Shown here piece by piece: positions 10,801-18,908 of a stretch of DNA of 64,000 nt. The number at the start of each line of letters is the position of its first letter. Position 1 is the first letter of the stretch. Below the pieces are notes generated by a model, which saw only the letters and a list, made by a program, of their open reading frames with translations, was not told the origin of the DNA and searched no databases. This DNA is from Pseudoalteromonas piscicida (GTDB lineage Bacteria; Pseudomonadota; Gammaproteobacteria; Enterobacterales; Alteromonadaceae), in the NCBI RefSeq assembly GCF_002208135.1, contig NZ_CP021647.1, positions 1,119,501-1,183,500 on the forward strand. Direction: 5' to 3'. The position numbers and the translations under genes are program-made.

Positions 10801-10963
10801 AGATTTACAAGCGCACATGGTGATCCCAATGGCGGTGTCTTTGGCATTTGGGGTTATAGCCAGTTCTTTCGCAACATTATTTATGTTGCCTGTACTACTA
10901 AAAAGCGCGGCAGTGAAACACAATAAATCGACTACCGCTGCTGCAAATTTTGACTTGGGTTAA
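7877..10963 (+). CDS. RND-family efflux transporter permease
   Basis: A 1028-residue inner-membrane pump of the AcrB/MMPL superfamily with the typical duplicated layout: one TM helix, a large periplasmic loop, a helix bundle, then a repeat of this arrangement. The proton-relay motif VVDDAIVVSES in TM4 (Asp400/Asp401) is present, and the second half carries the related LGVAVNDALILL. I placed the start at the ATG at 7877, which overlaps the adaptor stop (TGATG), rather than at an in-frame codon 39 bases upstream inside the adaptor gene. Together with the adaptor it forms a tripartite efflux system that probably expels the cluster product. The outer-membrane partner must lie elsewhere. Confidence 0.92.
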   Translation: MLRNVVAWFIKNPIAVNLLMLFLLIGGALSFLSINKQLLPLEPNQQIEIIVEYPGASAAEVKIGVTEKIENALQGLAEVRRMVGLSNKELARVRLTLSDDSDAQQLLARVKREIDALSTLPIGIERPVIEYLPPRHTVMFLALYGSADQKNLKMAAAKLQRELSLLPEVQYVDHDSGRDFEVSIEVDPDALRRYGLTMTQLSERINAYSINQTGGFIRNEQGEITVRMENQAYRSGEFATIPVLTLPSGATILLGEVATVNDTLADGAFFASFDGKPARIFQISAAPEQDIAVVSEAVKRYLATHSASLEAGLTATAWLDFNYYVEGRLDMMMENLLAGALLVFVVLSLFLRPRIAMWVMAGIPISYLGTMMLLPMESVSVTLNLMSMFGFILVLGIVVDDAIVVSESVYHECESAGYQQASVIKGVEKVSVATVFGVLTTVTAFLPLLFVEGESRELFRSIGFVVVFAMLFSIIESKLILPAHLAAIGPKKRVTPVLDKLRHTIALGMQSFIRGVYEPVLRTLLPKRWPVVSAFFALFMVAMGMLSGGHVKWIGDARVPHDFPSIQLRMESTASETMTVEAIRAFEQTVLDVDKSLASQYGQGMVAHTAVILDGPQNAELYVKLVDDEARKLDTFALAKLWRQALPNMPGLKEYRIQETLDGDPESRDIQINVVGEAPLQVDAAAKQLEQKLNALSAVYDVTNSQSNMDVEVRLALNEMGQNLGLTPDMLMSQVTTAIYGIEVQRVLRDSFEVKVMLKYPQDYRAQLHQLDNIYIHLEDGTELLFTDVADYQLIHAPTEIRSDNGRQNVVLMASVDPLRADPDDISELLEESILVELSAEFPELTFNLNGELKEQQGRMSRQAVLFLLSLFGIYALLAIPLRSYKKPLLILSVLPFCFVGAVFGHWIMGLGMSVMSLFGVIAALGVAVNDALILLVAHSKPGSRIVQVASQRFMAITLTSLTTFIGLLPLMFETDLQAHMVIPMAVSLAFGVIASSFATLFMLPVLLKSAAVKHNKSTTAAANFDLG

Positions 10964-10975
10964 TAAGGAAAATTC

Positions 10976-11845
10976 ATGGATAAGTATAAAGTTGACATTG
11001 TAGACTCGCTGACAGCTTCTGAGTTTAAGCGCAATTATTTAAAGCCAGACCGACCTGTACTCATTAAGGGAGCTATCAAACATTGGCAAGCGACCCAAGG
11101 GTGGGGAACCAGCTACTTCAAACAGCATTTTCCAGACCAGCAAGTGCCGGTAAAACGGTTTGAAAAAGGCAATATTATTAAAGAGGTGATGCCGCTTGGG
11201 GATTATTGTGATCAATTAGATGCCTATGAGCGTGGAGAAGGGGAGTTTCCGGCCTATTGTCATGATATTCCTATATTTCATGCCTTGCCTGAACTGAAGC
11301 AGGAAATAAATGAATTTCCTAGTAATTTTATGCCAATTGCATATAGTAATTGGTGGAAATACTGCCAGTTTTTTCTTGGCCCCTCGCAAAGTGTCACACC
11401 GCTACATTTTGACTGCTTATTGACGCATAATTTGTTCTTCCAAATAAAGGGGACTAAACGCTTTACGCTACTGCCATATGAAGATAGTCGTCATTGTGGT
11501 AGATATGGATGGCGTTGGTTCAAGCTTGATCCCGAGCAACCTGATCTGCAGCAATATGCTCAGTACGATAAGGACAAAGCGGTAGTCGTCGACGTTGAAG
11601 CCGGTGATATTTTGTTTATGCCAAGTGGTACTTTGCATCATGTTCGCTCTATGGATACCTGTGTGTCGTTTAATATTGATTTTCATAATCAACATAGCGC
11701 GTGGCGTGGTGTTAAAGCGCTATACGAAGGCATACCGGTAACTAACTTTTATTACAACTTTTTATGTTTATTGAGGTTGATGAAGCTGTTACCTGAGCGG
11801 GTGTTTTTCCGACTGTACAAAGGCTACCTCAATTATGTCTCTTAG
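10976..11845 (+). CDS. Cupin-8 / JmjC-like Fe(II)/2-oxoglutarate oxygenase family protein
   Basis: A 289-residue soluble protein of the cupin_8 (factor-inhibiting-HIF, tRNA hydroxylase) group. The metal triad is visible as H144-F-D146 in PLHFDCLLTHN and His221 or His222 in SGTLHHVRS. The segment FFQIKGTKRFTLLP is typical of the strand carrying the 2-oxoglutarate-binding lysine. An N-terminal RPVLIKGAIKHW block is also characteristic. It is preceded by AAGGA seven bases before the ATG and lies 12 bases after the pump gene, so it is the last gene of the biosynthetic operon. It may hydroxylate the natural product or an amino-acid building block; a protein or RNA substrate is also possible. Confidence 0.8.
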   Translation: MDKYKVDIVDSLTASEFKRNYLKPDRPVLIKGAIKHWQATQGWGTSYFKQHFPDQQVPVKRFEKGNIIKEVMPLGDYCDQLDAYERGEGEFPAYCHDIPIFHALPELKQEINEFPSNFMPIAYSNWWKYCQFFLGPSQSVTPLHFDCLLTHNLFFQIKGTKRFTLLPYEDSRHCGRYGWRWFKLDPEQPDLQQYAQYDKDKAVVVDVEAGDILFMPSGTLHHVRSMDTCVSFNIDFHNQHSAWRGVKALYEGIPVTNFYYNFLCLLRLMKLLPERVFFRLYKGYLNYVS

Positions 11846-11892
11846 GTAGTCAAGAGGTAATGCCAATCTACCTATGAGTAGAATTGGTATCA

Positions 11893-11930
11893 GCGCCACT
11901 TAAACTGTTTTTATCCTCAGTAAGTGGCGC
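11893..11930 (+). terminator. Perfect inverted repeat after the biosynthetic operon
   Basis: GCGCCACTTA at 11893-11902 is the exact reverse complement of TAAGTGGCGC at 11921-11930, with an 18-base loop. The 10-bp stem sits 48 bases after the last gene of the operon. It lacks a strong T tract after the stem, so intrinsic termination is likely but not certain. Confidence 0.5.
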
Positions 11931-11958
11931 AAATGGTTAATTTTAAAGGAGTAAGAGC

Positions 11959-12897
11959 ATGAAGTTTTCAACCATTGGTGGGGTCATTGCGTTATGGCTA
12001 TTTTCTTATACAGCAAATGCAGAAGTCACTGACGACAACCCTTATGATTTTGATTTTAAGCCGAGCATATTAAGTGATAGCCCTAACTTAGGGGCGCTAT
12101 CAGGATTTGTGCTTCCGGGAGTGATCCAAGGTTTGGATGGGCAGTACGAAAAGGCGGCATGGTATGCCACATCAACGTTGGTCGGGTTTGCGGGGTATGG
12201 TCATTACTCTGATCAAGATGACTATATTGACGATGATGCAAGAGATAACGATGTATTAGAAATTGAGTATCTAAATGCCACCACGCTAAAAGCCGATTTT
12301 GCCGCAAATGTAGCATTAAATAGCATGTTTATGTCATCTTATGATGCATATCAAAGTAGAGCCAAATACCGTCAATTTGACAATGGGGTCACTGTGTCAC
12401 AGACGCCGGTATCACAGTTATGGAAAGCTCCATTTAAGTGGGAAAATTTATCAAAACCAAGTACCTATATTCCACTGTTATTGGTTGCGGCTTATGTTTC
12501 TTCACGCGATAACGTCTATGCCATAGAAAGAGACGATAGCGTTAGCTTGTTTGAAGCACACAGTGCAAACCTGGCTGGGAATATGTTTACCGCGGTGGGC
12601 GAAGAAGCCTTTTTCCGTGGTTATCTCAACACCGAATTGAACCACCAGCTAGGGCAGCGATCTGGCCTCGTTGTGTCATCCCTTTTGTTTGGCGCTTTGC
12701 ATAGTGGCAGTGGTAATCAAGCAAGTTTTGGGGCTGCGACGGCGATCGGTGGTTATTTGGGGTGGCTACATCAACGTAATAACTATGACCTTGAACAATC
12801 CGTTGCCGTTCATTATTGGATAAACGTTATTGCTGGGATAGCAGAGCTGGAACATGGTGGTAGTGTGCCGTTGTTACAAGTAAATATGCAATTCTAG
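11959..12897 (+). CDS. CPBP-family intramembrane metalloprotease (CAAX protease-like)
   Basis: A 312-residue protein with a cleavable-looking signal (ending SYTANA) and C-terminal hydrophobic helices. The CPBP (Abi/Rce1) signature is present: EEAFFRG (Glu215, Glu216, Arg220), a second histidine in GALHSG and a third in HYWINV. RBS AAAGGAG lies upstream of the ATG. CPBP proteins process bacteriocins or peptides or confer immunity in Gram-positives; in Proteobacteria most are uncharacterised. Its position between the synthetase operon and the mbtH gene suggests, without proof, a link to the cluster. It has its own terminator. Confidence 0.78.
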   Translation: MKFSTIGGVIALWLFSYTANAEVTDDNPYDFDFKPSILSDSPNLGALSGFVLPGVIQGLDGQYEKAAWYATSTLVGFAGYGHYSDQDDYIDDDARDNDVLEIEYLNATTLKADFAANVALNSMFMSSYDAYQSRAKYRQFDNGVTVSQTPVSQLWKAPFKWENLSKPSTYIPLLLVAAYVSSRDNVYAIERDDSVSLFEAHSANLAGNMFTAVGEEAFFRGYLNTELNHQLGQRSGLVVSSLLFGALHSGSGNQASFGAATAIGGYLGWLHQRNNYDLEQSVAVHYWINVIAGIAELEHGGSVPLLQVNMQF

Positions 12898-12910
12898 GAG
12901 CGAAATTAAA

Positions 12911-12952
12911 AAAAGCAAAAAGCAAAATGATGATATTCTGCTTTTTGCTTTT
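12911..12952 (+). terminator. Bidirectional rho-independent terminator
   Basis: A 14-bp perfect stem, AAAAGCAAAAAGCA at 12911-12924 pairing with TGCTTTTTGCTTTT at 12939-12952, with a 14-base loop and T/A-rich flanks. It lies between the convergent CPBP gene and the mbtH gene and probably ends both. Confidence 0.8.
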
Positions 12953-13033
12953 GTAGTTAACCTGCCAAAATGAGGTTGTATAGTTAAGTTAGTTATTGTC
13001 GATAGTAACTTATTTTTCTTGAGTTATTTGCTA

Positions 13034-13234
13034 TTAACTATTTGCCATTGCCTGTCTTAGGCTCTCTGGACGCATATCTTTCCAATGCTCGTTAATATAT
13101 GCATTACACTCTTCTAAGCTGCCTTGAATATCAATTTGGCTCCACCCCTGAGGTATCGCTTTAGCTGCGGACCAAACTGAATATTGCTTTTCAGCATTAA
13201 TGAGTACCGTATACGTTTCAACTGTGTTTAGCAT
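13034..13234 (-). CDS. mbtH: MbtH-like protein, NRPS adenylation-domain chaperone
   Basis: A 66-residue protein that fits the MbtH family in length and conserved residues: an NxEKQYSVW-type segment, IPQGW, and the C-terminal WKDMRPESLR block with the invariant tryptophans and DMRP. MbtH proteins bind NRPS adenylation domains and are often required for their folding or activity. A strong AAGGAGG precedes the ATG. It lies 23 bases after the winged-helix gene on the same strand, so the two are probably co-transcribed. Its presence supports the NRPS nature of the gene entering the window at base 1. Confidence 0.93.
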   Translation of the reverse strand: MLNTVETYTVLINAEKQYSVWSAAKAIPQGWSQIDIQGSLEECNAYINEHWKDMRPESLRQAMANS

Positions 13235-13257
13235 AGTGCCTCCTTATCTATTGCTCG

Positions 13258-13632
13258 TTAATGGGCGGTTAGTTCTAAATAATGATTTTTTATCATGCAG
13301 TGCCCTACAAATTTATATCCACGTTTTGGGATTGTTTTTATAAATTTTGGATTACGCATGTCATCAGCTAACGCTTTTCGTGCTAAACACACACAGCGGT
13401 TTACGACTTTCATCGATTTAAATTTACTTCCCCAAACTTTGACCAACAACTCTTCGACTGATACTGCGCGCTCTGAATGCTCTATTAGATAAAGCAAAGC
13501 TTTGGATGCTAAAGGTTCAAGTTTAACTACTTCTTGGTTTTCAGAGAGAATATAATCCTCACCATGATAAAAAATGAATCCTTTATTTAACTCCATCGCG
13601 TTGTCAGACGAATTTGCGGCTACCGTATTCAT
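13258..13632 (-). CDS. Orphan winged-helix transcriptional regulator (OmpR/ToxR-type DNA-binding domain)
   Basis: A 124-residue protein made almost entirely of a trans_reg_C domain. It has a four-stranded N-terminal sheet, the helix LEPLASKALLYLIEH, a VWGSKFKSMKVVNRCVCLARKAL recognition-helix region and the wing FIKTIPKRGYKFVG. It has no receiver domain, and unlike CadC/ToxR no membrane segment follows. GGAG lies just upstream of the ATG. Being in a likely operon with mbtH and next to the synthetase genes, it is a good candidate for the cluster's regulator (inference). Confidence 0.85.
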   Translation of the reverse strand: MNTVAANSSDNAMELNKGFIFYHGEDYILSENQEVVKLEPLASKALLYLIEHSERAVSVEELLVKVWGSKFKSMKVVNRCVCLARKALADDMRNPKFIKTIPKRGYKFVGHCMIKNHYLELTAH

Positions 13633-14060
13633 CTGTTAACTCCTTCTTTGAAAACGACTTCCAGCATCTACTTTATTGATGGAAACATATCTAGGATCAT
13701 ACCTTTTTATAGTTTGTATCGCTTTATTATGTAAACAAATTGTATTGCTTATTCTATCTGATAAGTGAGCTAACAATGGTCGATCAAGAACACGAACCGC
13801 TCGATAAAGTAGATTGTCATAATACTGTTGTATTAAAATTAATACAACATATATGCGATGAAATGAAATAATACATCAATCTTATTTTTACATTTTTGGG
13901 TGTAAGTTAATTTTTTTAATATAGTGATTTCAAATGTACAGGTAATGTAATGCTTGCGATATGGATAGTTATGCGTGAATCTTATCTAGTTCCTCTTAAA
14001 AGCAACTTAATTTATTGAATTACTTGAAGATCTAAACGATCTTACTCCCCTTTAATTGCA
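13633..14060. other. AT-rich intergenic region without recognisable gene
   Basis: About 430 bases between the regulator and the IS remnants. It is AT-rich (runs such as AATTTTTTTAATATAG near 13910) and should hold the promoter for the regulator-mbtH pair on the - strand. I see no conserved open frame or structured RNA in it. Confidence 0.5.
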
Positions 14061-14345
14061 GCTTTTTTGAATAATACAACCAAAACTAACCACGTAACAC
14101 CACAAAAGCACCTGTTTCAAATCGAGCTTATTGATATCGTTTCACCGCGTCATGATCTCGCGGATCTAGAATATCTTAAACAAATCCGCAAACTGTCTAA
14201 CGAAAACACAGTGGCCATAAGGTGCGAAAGCCCATATTGGTAGTACTTTTGTGGCATGCAATTTTTCACCCACGAACTGCCTTGCTGTCACGGTGGGATC
14301 GCACTTTGTAAAAAGGCTTTAACACCCAGCTCTTTTCTGATCTAA
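14061..14345 (+). pseudogene. Remnant of an IS5-like family transposase N-terminus
   Basis: Translation from 14061 gives about 94 codons in one frame with an internal TAG at 14241. The peptide contains LFQIELIDIVSPRHDLADLE joined to YLKQIRKLSNENTV and then SPYW-stop-YFCGMQFFTHELPC. These blocks match the N-terminal part of IS5/IS1182-type transposases (usually RHPLVKLAD, LLKQL.NLSDE, NPYYQYFCG, LPCD). The piece between the first two blocks (normally about 35 residues with GRP.....RLM) is missing, so there is an internal deletion, a nonsense codon and loss of the whole catalytic part. I saw no terminal inverted repeats. Confidence 0.7.
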
Positions 14346-14379
14346 TAACGCTCACATTATCACTGTCTTATTGCTGATT

Positions 14380-15466
14380 ATGTCGTTATGTAGCCACCTT
14401 GAACTTGTTGAGATAAGCGTTCTTCCATCAACCAACATCATGATCTTACTGATGTTTTGTTTCTTATTATTTCGGCGGTTTTATCCGGTTTTATCCGGTT
14501 GTGAAGGCTGGAAAGATATCGAAGTGTTTGGGCACAGCAAGCTGTCTTGGCTCCGACAGTTCAGAGCATTTAAGCACGGTATTCCAACGCGACATAGCAT
14601 TGCACGTATTCTTAAAACGGTAGAAACTGACTCTTTGGTTTTGACCTTGTTTAGTTGGGTTAACGAGCAACGAACTCAATCTGACAAGCCGATTATTGCA
14701 TTTGATGGCAAAACTCTGTGCGGTCCCAGTAAAAACTTACACTTGGTGTCCGCTTTTGATTGTGAGTCTGGCTTAACTTTGTTTCAGCGTACCGTAGAAA
14801 GTAAATCCAACGAGATCCCAGCAGTTAGGGCCTTATTAGATGTGCTCGATGCTTCAGATGCAATCGTCACTCTGGACGCGCTACATTGTCAGAAAGCGAC
14901 ATTATCAACACTTATTTCAAGAGGGGCAGACTATCAGGTTCAGGTCAAAGAAAATCAGAAAAACTTTATAAAACAGTTACTTCATGTTTTGAAACAGCCT
15001 TTGAAGAAGGGAATAACTTGCCTGAAAATTTACAAGTCAGCGGTGGTCATGGACGTCAGGAAACATGCATCACTTACGCTCTAAACGCAGACAAGCTACC
15101 TGAAGAGATAAAAGGAAAATGGCCTGGGCTTACTTCGCTGGTCGCAGTCGAAAGGCACAGTAAGTCCGGCTCAATAACAAAAATAGACAAGCATTTTTAT
15201 GGTACTTCTGTCGAGCCAGATGCACAGATTTTGCAAAAAGCCTTTCGCCATCATTGGCACATAGAAAACCATCTGCATTGGGTGTCGTGTTTAAGGAAGA
15301 CGCTTGCTAGATCAGCGAGCAGATTTCAACGGAGAATAGGGCGCTATTCAGACGGGTTGTTCGCAATTTGGTAAAACAGCACACAGGCCGTAACGATTCG
15401 ATATGTGGCAAATGTGTTCGGACCAGCTTTGACGATGAATTCAGGGCAGAGCTTATTTTTGATTAA
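14380..15466 (+). pseudogene. Decayed ISAs1-family transposase
   Basis: The gene reads as an ISAs1 transposase through several frames. It begins MSLCSHLELVE from ATG at 14380. After a one-base frameshift it continues DKRSSINQHHDLTDVLFLIISAVLSG, which runs into a tandem 10-base duplication (14481-14490 and 14491-14500). That restores the first frame for GCEGWKDIEVFGH, the catalytic AFDGKTLCG and VTLDALHCQ. A short A run at 14959-14963 shifts the frame again (EKLYKTVTSCFETAFEE to HWHIENHLHWV). A further small deletion follows near 15282, and then an in-frame TAG after FKEDAC. The last piece ends FDDEFRAELIFD at 15466. It cannot produce an active transposase. Confidence 0.88.
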
Positions 15467-15541
15467 TGGTAGTTAACAAAGTATGCTCTCACCCTAGTCT
15501 ACAGGCTAGCTAAAGCTGCTGATTAATTTTACATTAGTGTT

Positions 15542-15569
15542 CACAGCCTCGATTTTTTTTGAGGTTGTG
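15542..15569. terminator. Weak hairpin downstream of the IS remnant
   Basis: CACAGCCTC at 15542-15550 can pair with GAGGTTGTG at 15561-15569 (one G-T pair), with a T-rich loop. It may be a relic terminator between the ISAs1 remnant and the next small gene. Confidence 0.3.
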
Positions 15570-15598
15570 GACCATTTTTATGTGGTTAATTAAATTTT

Positions 15599-16060
15599 AT
15601 GAAGATGTTATTTAAATGTGATTGTTATGATTATATCTTGGAAAATTATTGGTTTGGTAGTACTTCATTTGTTTTATTTTGTAATGGAGATGAAATCTAT
15701 CGTGTAAGAAATGAACAGGATGCTTTAGGGGAGAGTAATGAATTCAATATTACAACACCTAGTGGGAGGTTAAAAATACTATTTTATCCTAATGTTTTTT
15801 CTGTTGATATCAAGGTGATTGACGAAAATGATAATTTTATACCTTTAAAAAGAGTAAAAACGCCTATAAAAGAAATTTTTTCCCGACTAGACTTTTCCTT
15901 TGATCTACCTAGCAAGAGCTGGTGGAGTCGTTCTTTATTTTTAATCGAAGTTATGACGCTTTTATTAGCTGTGTGGCTGATTCTTGAAGAAGACTATATT
16001 GAAGGTATGGTGATATTAACACTCACTATTTTCGGTTTGTTTAAAATTAACGTTAAATAA
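15599..16060 (+). CDS. Hypothetical protein with two C-terminal membrane segments
   Basis: A 153-residue protein that I do not recognise. Residues 1-100 look like a small beta-rich soluble domain (alternating patterns such as LKILFYPNVFSVDIKVID). Two hydrophobic segments follow at about 113-128 (LFLIEVMTLLLAVWLIL) and 134-150. Codon use is very AT-rich compared with the neighbours. It lies alone between the IS remnant and a divergent gene; no clear Shine-Dalgarno is visible and an alternative ATG lies at codon 3. Recent acquisition is plausible given the adjoining IS relics. Confidence 0.55.
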   Translation: MKMLFKCDCYDYILENYWFGSTSFVLFCNGDEIYRVRNEQDALGESNEFNITTPSGRLKILFYPNVFSVDIKVIDENDNFIPLKRVKTPIKEIFSRLDFSFDLPSKSWWSRSLFLIEVMTLLLAVWLILEEDYIEGMVILTLTIFGLFKINVK

Positions 16061-16183
16061 TTCAACTTTATTGCTTTATTAGTTCTATTCAGAACTGAAA
16101 TACAACCTTTGACTTCTATTCCGATAACCTTTCAAGCAAAGCTTTCAAGGCAAGGGCGGTGAATAAATGCTAGATATTAAAAT

Positions 16184-16708
16184 CTACTCACTACCAACGC
16201 GTTGTAATGGCGCTGCCGATATAAACTGCTCAAAATGCTCACACCAAATAATAGCGCTCTGAAACTGGGAGAGATCAACTTGGCGATATTTACGCTGCAC
16301 GAACTGCGAAAATTGGTTAATGTTGGCAATTTCCACCATGGTGTGCTTTTGCGCGTTAAAGTCTGCCTCAGTTTCAATAAAATTCTTGGCGAGGTAAAGC
16401 CGATAATCTGGACCTGGTGCTATCTCACCCACAAACGCAATATGCTTGTCTGAGAAATATATTTCACCAGTGGCGTAGTGTAGTGCATCTGAATCTTTAA
16501 GCTCCTTCACGAATCGACCTTTATACGTTGCGGCTTTACTGATCACCAGTATTTCTGTGTGGCTAGCCGCCGGAGGTTGCGTCATTATCGGTAAGGTATA
16601 CACACCGGTAACAAAACCTGTAATAAATATCACAACGAGCAATAATAGTATGAATAGTGTTCGCAAAGTTACCACCAAGCAATGGAAAATCCTAAGTATA
16701 GCCAACAA
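16184..16708 (-). CDS. DM13 domain-containing membrane-anchored protein
   Basis: An N-terminal membrane anchor (FILLLLVVIFITGFVTGVY) precedes a single DM13 domain. The domain shows YKGRF, HYATGEIYF, a GPDYRLYL block and the C-terminal IIWCEHFEQFISAAPL, whose Cys is conserved in the family. DM13 domains are proposed to take part in electron transfer or redox at the cell surface; the role here is unknown. No ATG starts the frame: the frame opens with TTG codons at 16708 and 16705, and GTG at 16675 is another possibility, so the exact start is uncertain. Confidence 0.75.
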   Translation of the reverse strand: MLAILRIFHCLVVTLRTLFILLLLVVIFITGFVTGVYTLPIMTQPPAASHTEILVISKAATYKGRFVKELKDSDALHYATGEIYFSDKHIAFVGEIAPGPDYRLYLAKNFIETEADFNAQKHTMVEIANINQFSQFVQRKYRQVDLSQFQSAIIWCEHFEQFISAAPLQRVGSE

Positions 16709-17312
16709 GTATGACTAGGTTGCAAATCAAAAGAAGTTAAAAAGTATTGCTTTTTAAGATTTTGATAAGAACAAAGGGTTTTTATTAAGAGTGTTTCTGT
16801 TCCTATTGTAGATAAAACTTTACACAAGCTTTCCACTTCTGATTGTTAATTATTAGAGAATAAAGTATTTTAATTGTTTTGTTTATTGTAATAGTCAAAA
16901 TAAACAGGCAGTTAGAGCAAATTTCTAGGACAAAGGAAGTTTTAGTATTTAGTCATAAAGTATTGAATGTAATTAATAATCTCAGCTATTGTTATTGATT
17001 CCTGCTTGAGTAAAATGCCCCGCCATCAAGCTGAGGTTTACAATTAAACCAACTTGGATACCTTTTTGTTACAAAAATGAAGGCGAGCATGTCATGGACG
17101 TGCAAAAGCTTATCTGTTGTTAAGAAATGACAGCGTTGTTTTTTACTGCCGAAGTGCAGTGATGCGGCCAGGCTAAATTATGTTTATCAACGAATAAAAC
17201 CAGGATGCACAAGACAAGGTTGAGTTTCGTGTCACAAGCAACGATAGACTCTCGCTCATTCTAATCTTAATCGAAGTGGCGGCGGCTACTTCTCCAATAC
17301 GAGTAGAAGAAA
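16709..17312. promoter_or_regulatory. Long 5' region upstream of the chitin-utilisation genes
   Basis: About 600 bases with no gene. The first half is AT-rich and should carry the promoter of the divergent DM13 gene. The second half (about 17000-17300) is less AT-rich and would form a long leader before the LPMO gene. I could not match it to a known riboswitch. Only a weak AGAAGAAA purine stretch lies before the LPMO ATG. Confidence 0.35.
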
Positions 17313-18887
17313 ATGAAAAATTCTATTTTAACAGTCAGTATAGCTATGGCATTTGGCATGGCAGCATCGAACGCATTTGCGCATGGCTATATGGATAGTC
17401 CAAAGGCAAGACAAGCGATTTGTGAAGAGCAGGGCGGATTTTGGTGGCCAAAAGACGGGAGCAATATCCCAAACGCGGCATGCCGAGCAGCTTACCTAGC
17501 GTCTGAGCATGTGCAGTTTATTCAAAAGCATGAGTTTGCAGCGAATGTTCCCGATTATTTTAATCTCCAAGCGGTGCAGGCTGTTATTCCTGACGGGCAA
17601 CTTTGTGCGGGTGGTGACAGAAACAAAGCGGGTATGAATATCGCATCGAGTGAGTGGCAAAAGACCGCGATTACGCCAGACGCTCAAAATCAAATTAAAG
17701 TTAGATTTCGTGCCACCACGCCACATAACCCCAGCTTTTGGCAATTTTATCTCACCAAACCGGAAACGGATATTCAGTCAAAGCCCCTGGCGTGGCAAGA
17801 TTTAGAGCTGGTGCAAGAGTATGGCAATGTTGATTTCTTCGTCGCACCAGACGGTAAACGCTATTATGAAATGCAGGTGGCGGTACCGAGCAAGTTTAGC
17901 GGGGACGCCATTTTATATACGCGTTGGCAGCGCGATGATGTTGTTGGTGAAGGTTTTTACAATTGTAGCGACGTCACCATCTTACGAGATACCACACCGA
18001 CCGAGCCGGTAAGTTGGACGTCTGCTGGCTTTTTTATCAAGCAGGGTCAACAAGCCAATGTAGGTGATACGGTGTGGTTGCGCGTCTTTGACGGTGATGG
18101 CCAAGAGCTAGTACAAGAAAAACTGTCGATAACACCTAGTAATATCACGTATTGGGCGGCGAAATTTGCCAGTACGCTTAACGATAATTATGCGAATACG
18201 TTGCAAATAGGTGTACAGCAAAGAGACGGAAATATTGTATTTGATACGGCGCAATTAGCGGCTAACCAGCTATTTGTCAGTAATACAAAGTACACTTTTA
18301 ATCTTTCAATTTTAGCTAAACCACAAAATCGCGCTCCTGTGGTTCATACCCCAGCTGATATCACGCTAAAGGAGAACTCAAGCACACCAGTTCATGTTCA
18401 TGCTTTTGATGACGATAAAGATCCGCTCACCTTTACATGGCAGATCCCTTCGCCACTGAGCTATAGCGGCAGCGGTGCAACTATCACTTTGACTGCGCCT
18501 GAGGTCGAGAAAAACACCGACTATCAAGGACAAGTAACTATCTCAGATGGCGCGCTTGAAAAAACCGTTAGCTTTACCATCACAGTGACTAACCAAACAC
18601 CACCATCTAGTAGTGATACGTGGCGTGCTGACAAAGTTTACACCGCTGGCGATATCGCCGTGTATCAAGGCAAAAGCTATCGCGCTAAATGGTGGGTAAA
18701 AGGTCAGCAACCAGATCAAAGTGATGCGTGGGCGTTAATAGATAAGTCTGATAGCAGCAATGTATGGAGTGCCAATAAAGCCTATAACGGTGGCGACAAA
18801 GTGAGCTATCAAGGCGTTGTGTATCAGGCACGCTGGTGGACCAAAGGTCAGCAACCTGACCTGCATTCAGTGTGGAAAAAATTATAA
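17313..18887 (+). CDS. gbpA: GbpA-like lytic chitin monooxygenase (AA10) with two CBM5/12 modules
   Basis: A 524-residue secreted copper enzyme that cleaves crystalline chitin oxidatively. The signal peptide ends AFA, exposing His24 (HGYMDSP), the first residue of the histidine brace; the second is His138 in TTPHNPSFWQFYLTK. The AA10 catalytic domain spans about 24-205. A GbpA2-type domain follows (about 228-330, WTSAGFFIKQGQQANVGD), then a PKD/cadherin-like domain (about 343-428). Two CBM5/12 modules come last (about 432-478 and 483-524), each with the YQG...YRA/QARWW..GQQP pattern. The chitinase gene starts 21 bases downstream, so the two are an operon. Confidence 0.93.
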   Translation: MKNSILTVSIAMAFGMAASNAFAHGYMDSPKARQAICEEQGGFWWPKDGSNIPNAACRAAYLASEHVQFIQKHEFAANVPDYFNLQAVQAVIPDGQLCAGGDRNKAGMNIASSEWQKTAITPDAQNQIKVRFRATTPHNPSFWQFYLTKPETDIQSKPLAWQDLELVQEYGNVDFFVAPDGKRYYEMQVAVPSKFSGDAILYTRWQRDDVVGEGFYNCSDVTILRDTTPTEPVSWTSAGFFIKQGQQANVGDTVWLRVFDGDGQELVQEKLSITPSNITYWAAKFASTLNDNYANTLQIGVQQRDGNIVFDTAQLAANQLFVSNTKYTFNLSILAKPQNRAPVVHTPADITLKENSSTPVHVHAFDDDKDPLTFTWQIPSPLSYSGSGATITLTAPEVEKNTDYQGQVTISDGALEKTVSFTITVTNQTPPSSSDTWRADKVYTAGDIAVYQGKSYRAKWWVKGQQPDQSDAWALIDKSDSSNVWSANKAYNGGDKVSYQGVVYQARWWTKGQQPDLHSVWKKL

Positions 18888-18908
18888 TAAACCGAGGAAG
18901 TATCAATA

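Noticed and set aside
1..11845. Assignment of the cluster to korormicin, alterochromide or another known Pseudoalteromonas product
   Set aside because: Only one module and tailoring genes are visible and I cannot match them with certainty.
17000..17312. A possible c-di-GMP riboswitch before gbpA, as known for Vibrio cholerae gbpA
   Set aside because: I looked for the GEMM-I core (conserved GCAAA.CC, GGGACGCAAAGCC and GGTAGGTAGCGGGG segments). Only a loose GGACGTGCAAAAGC at about 17098 resembles it and the helices do not fit.
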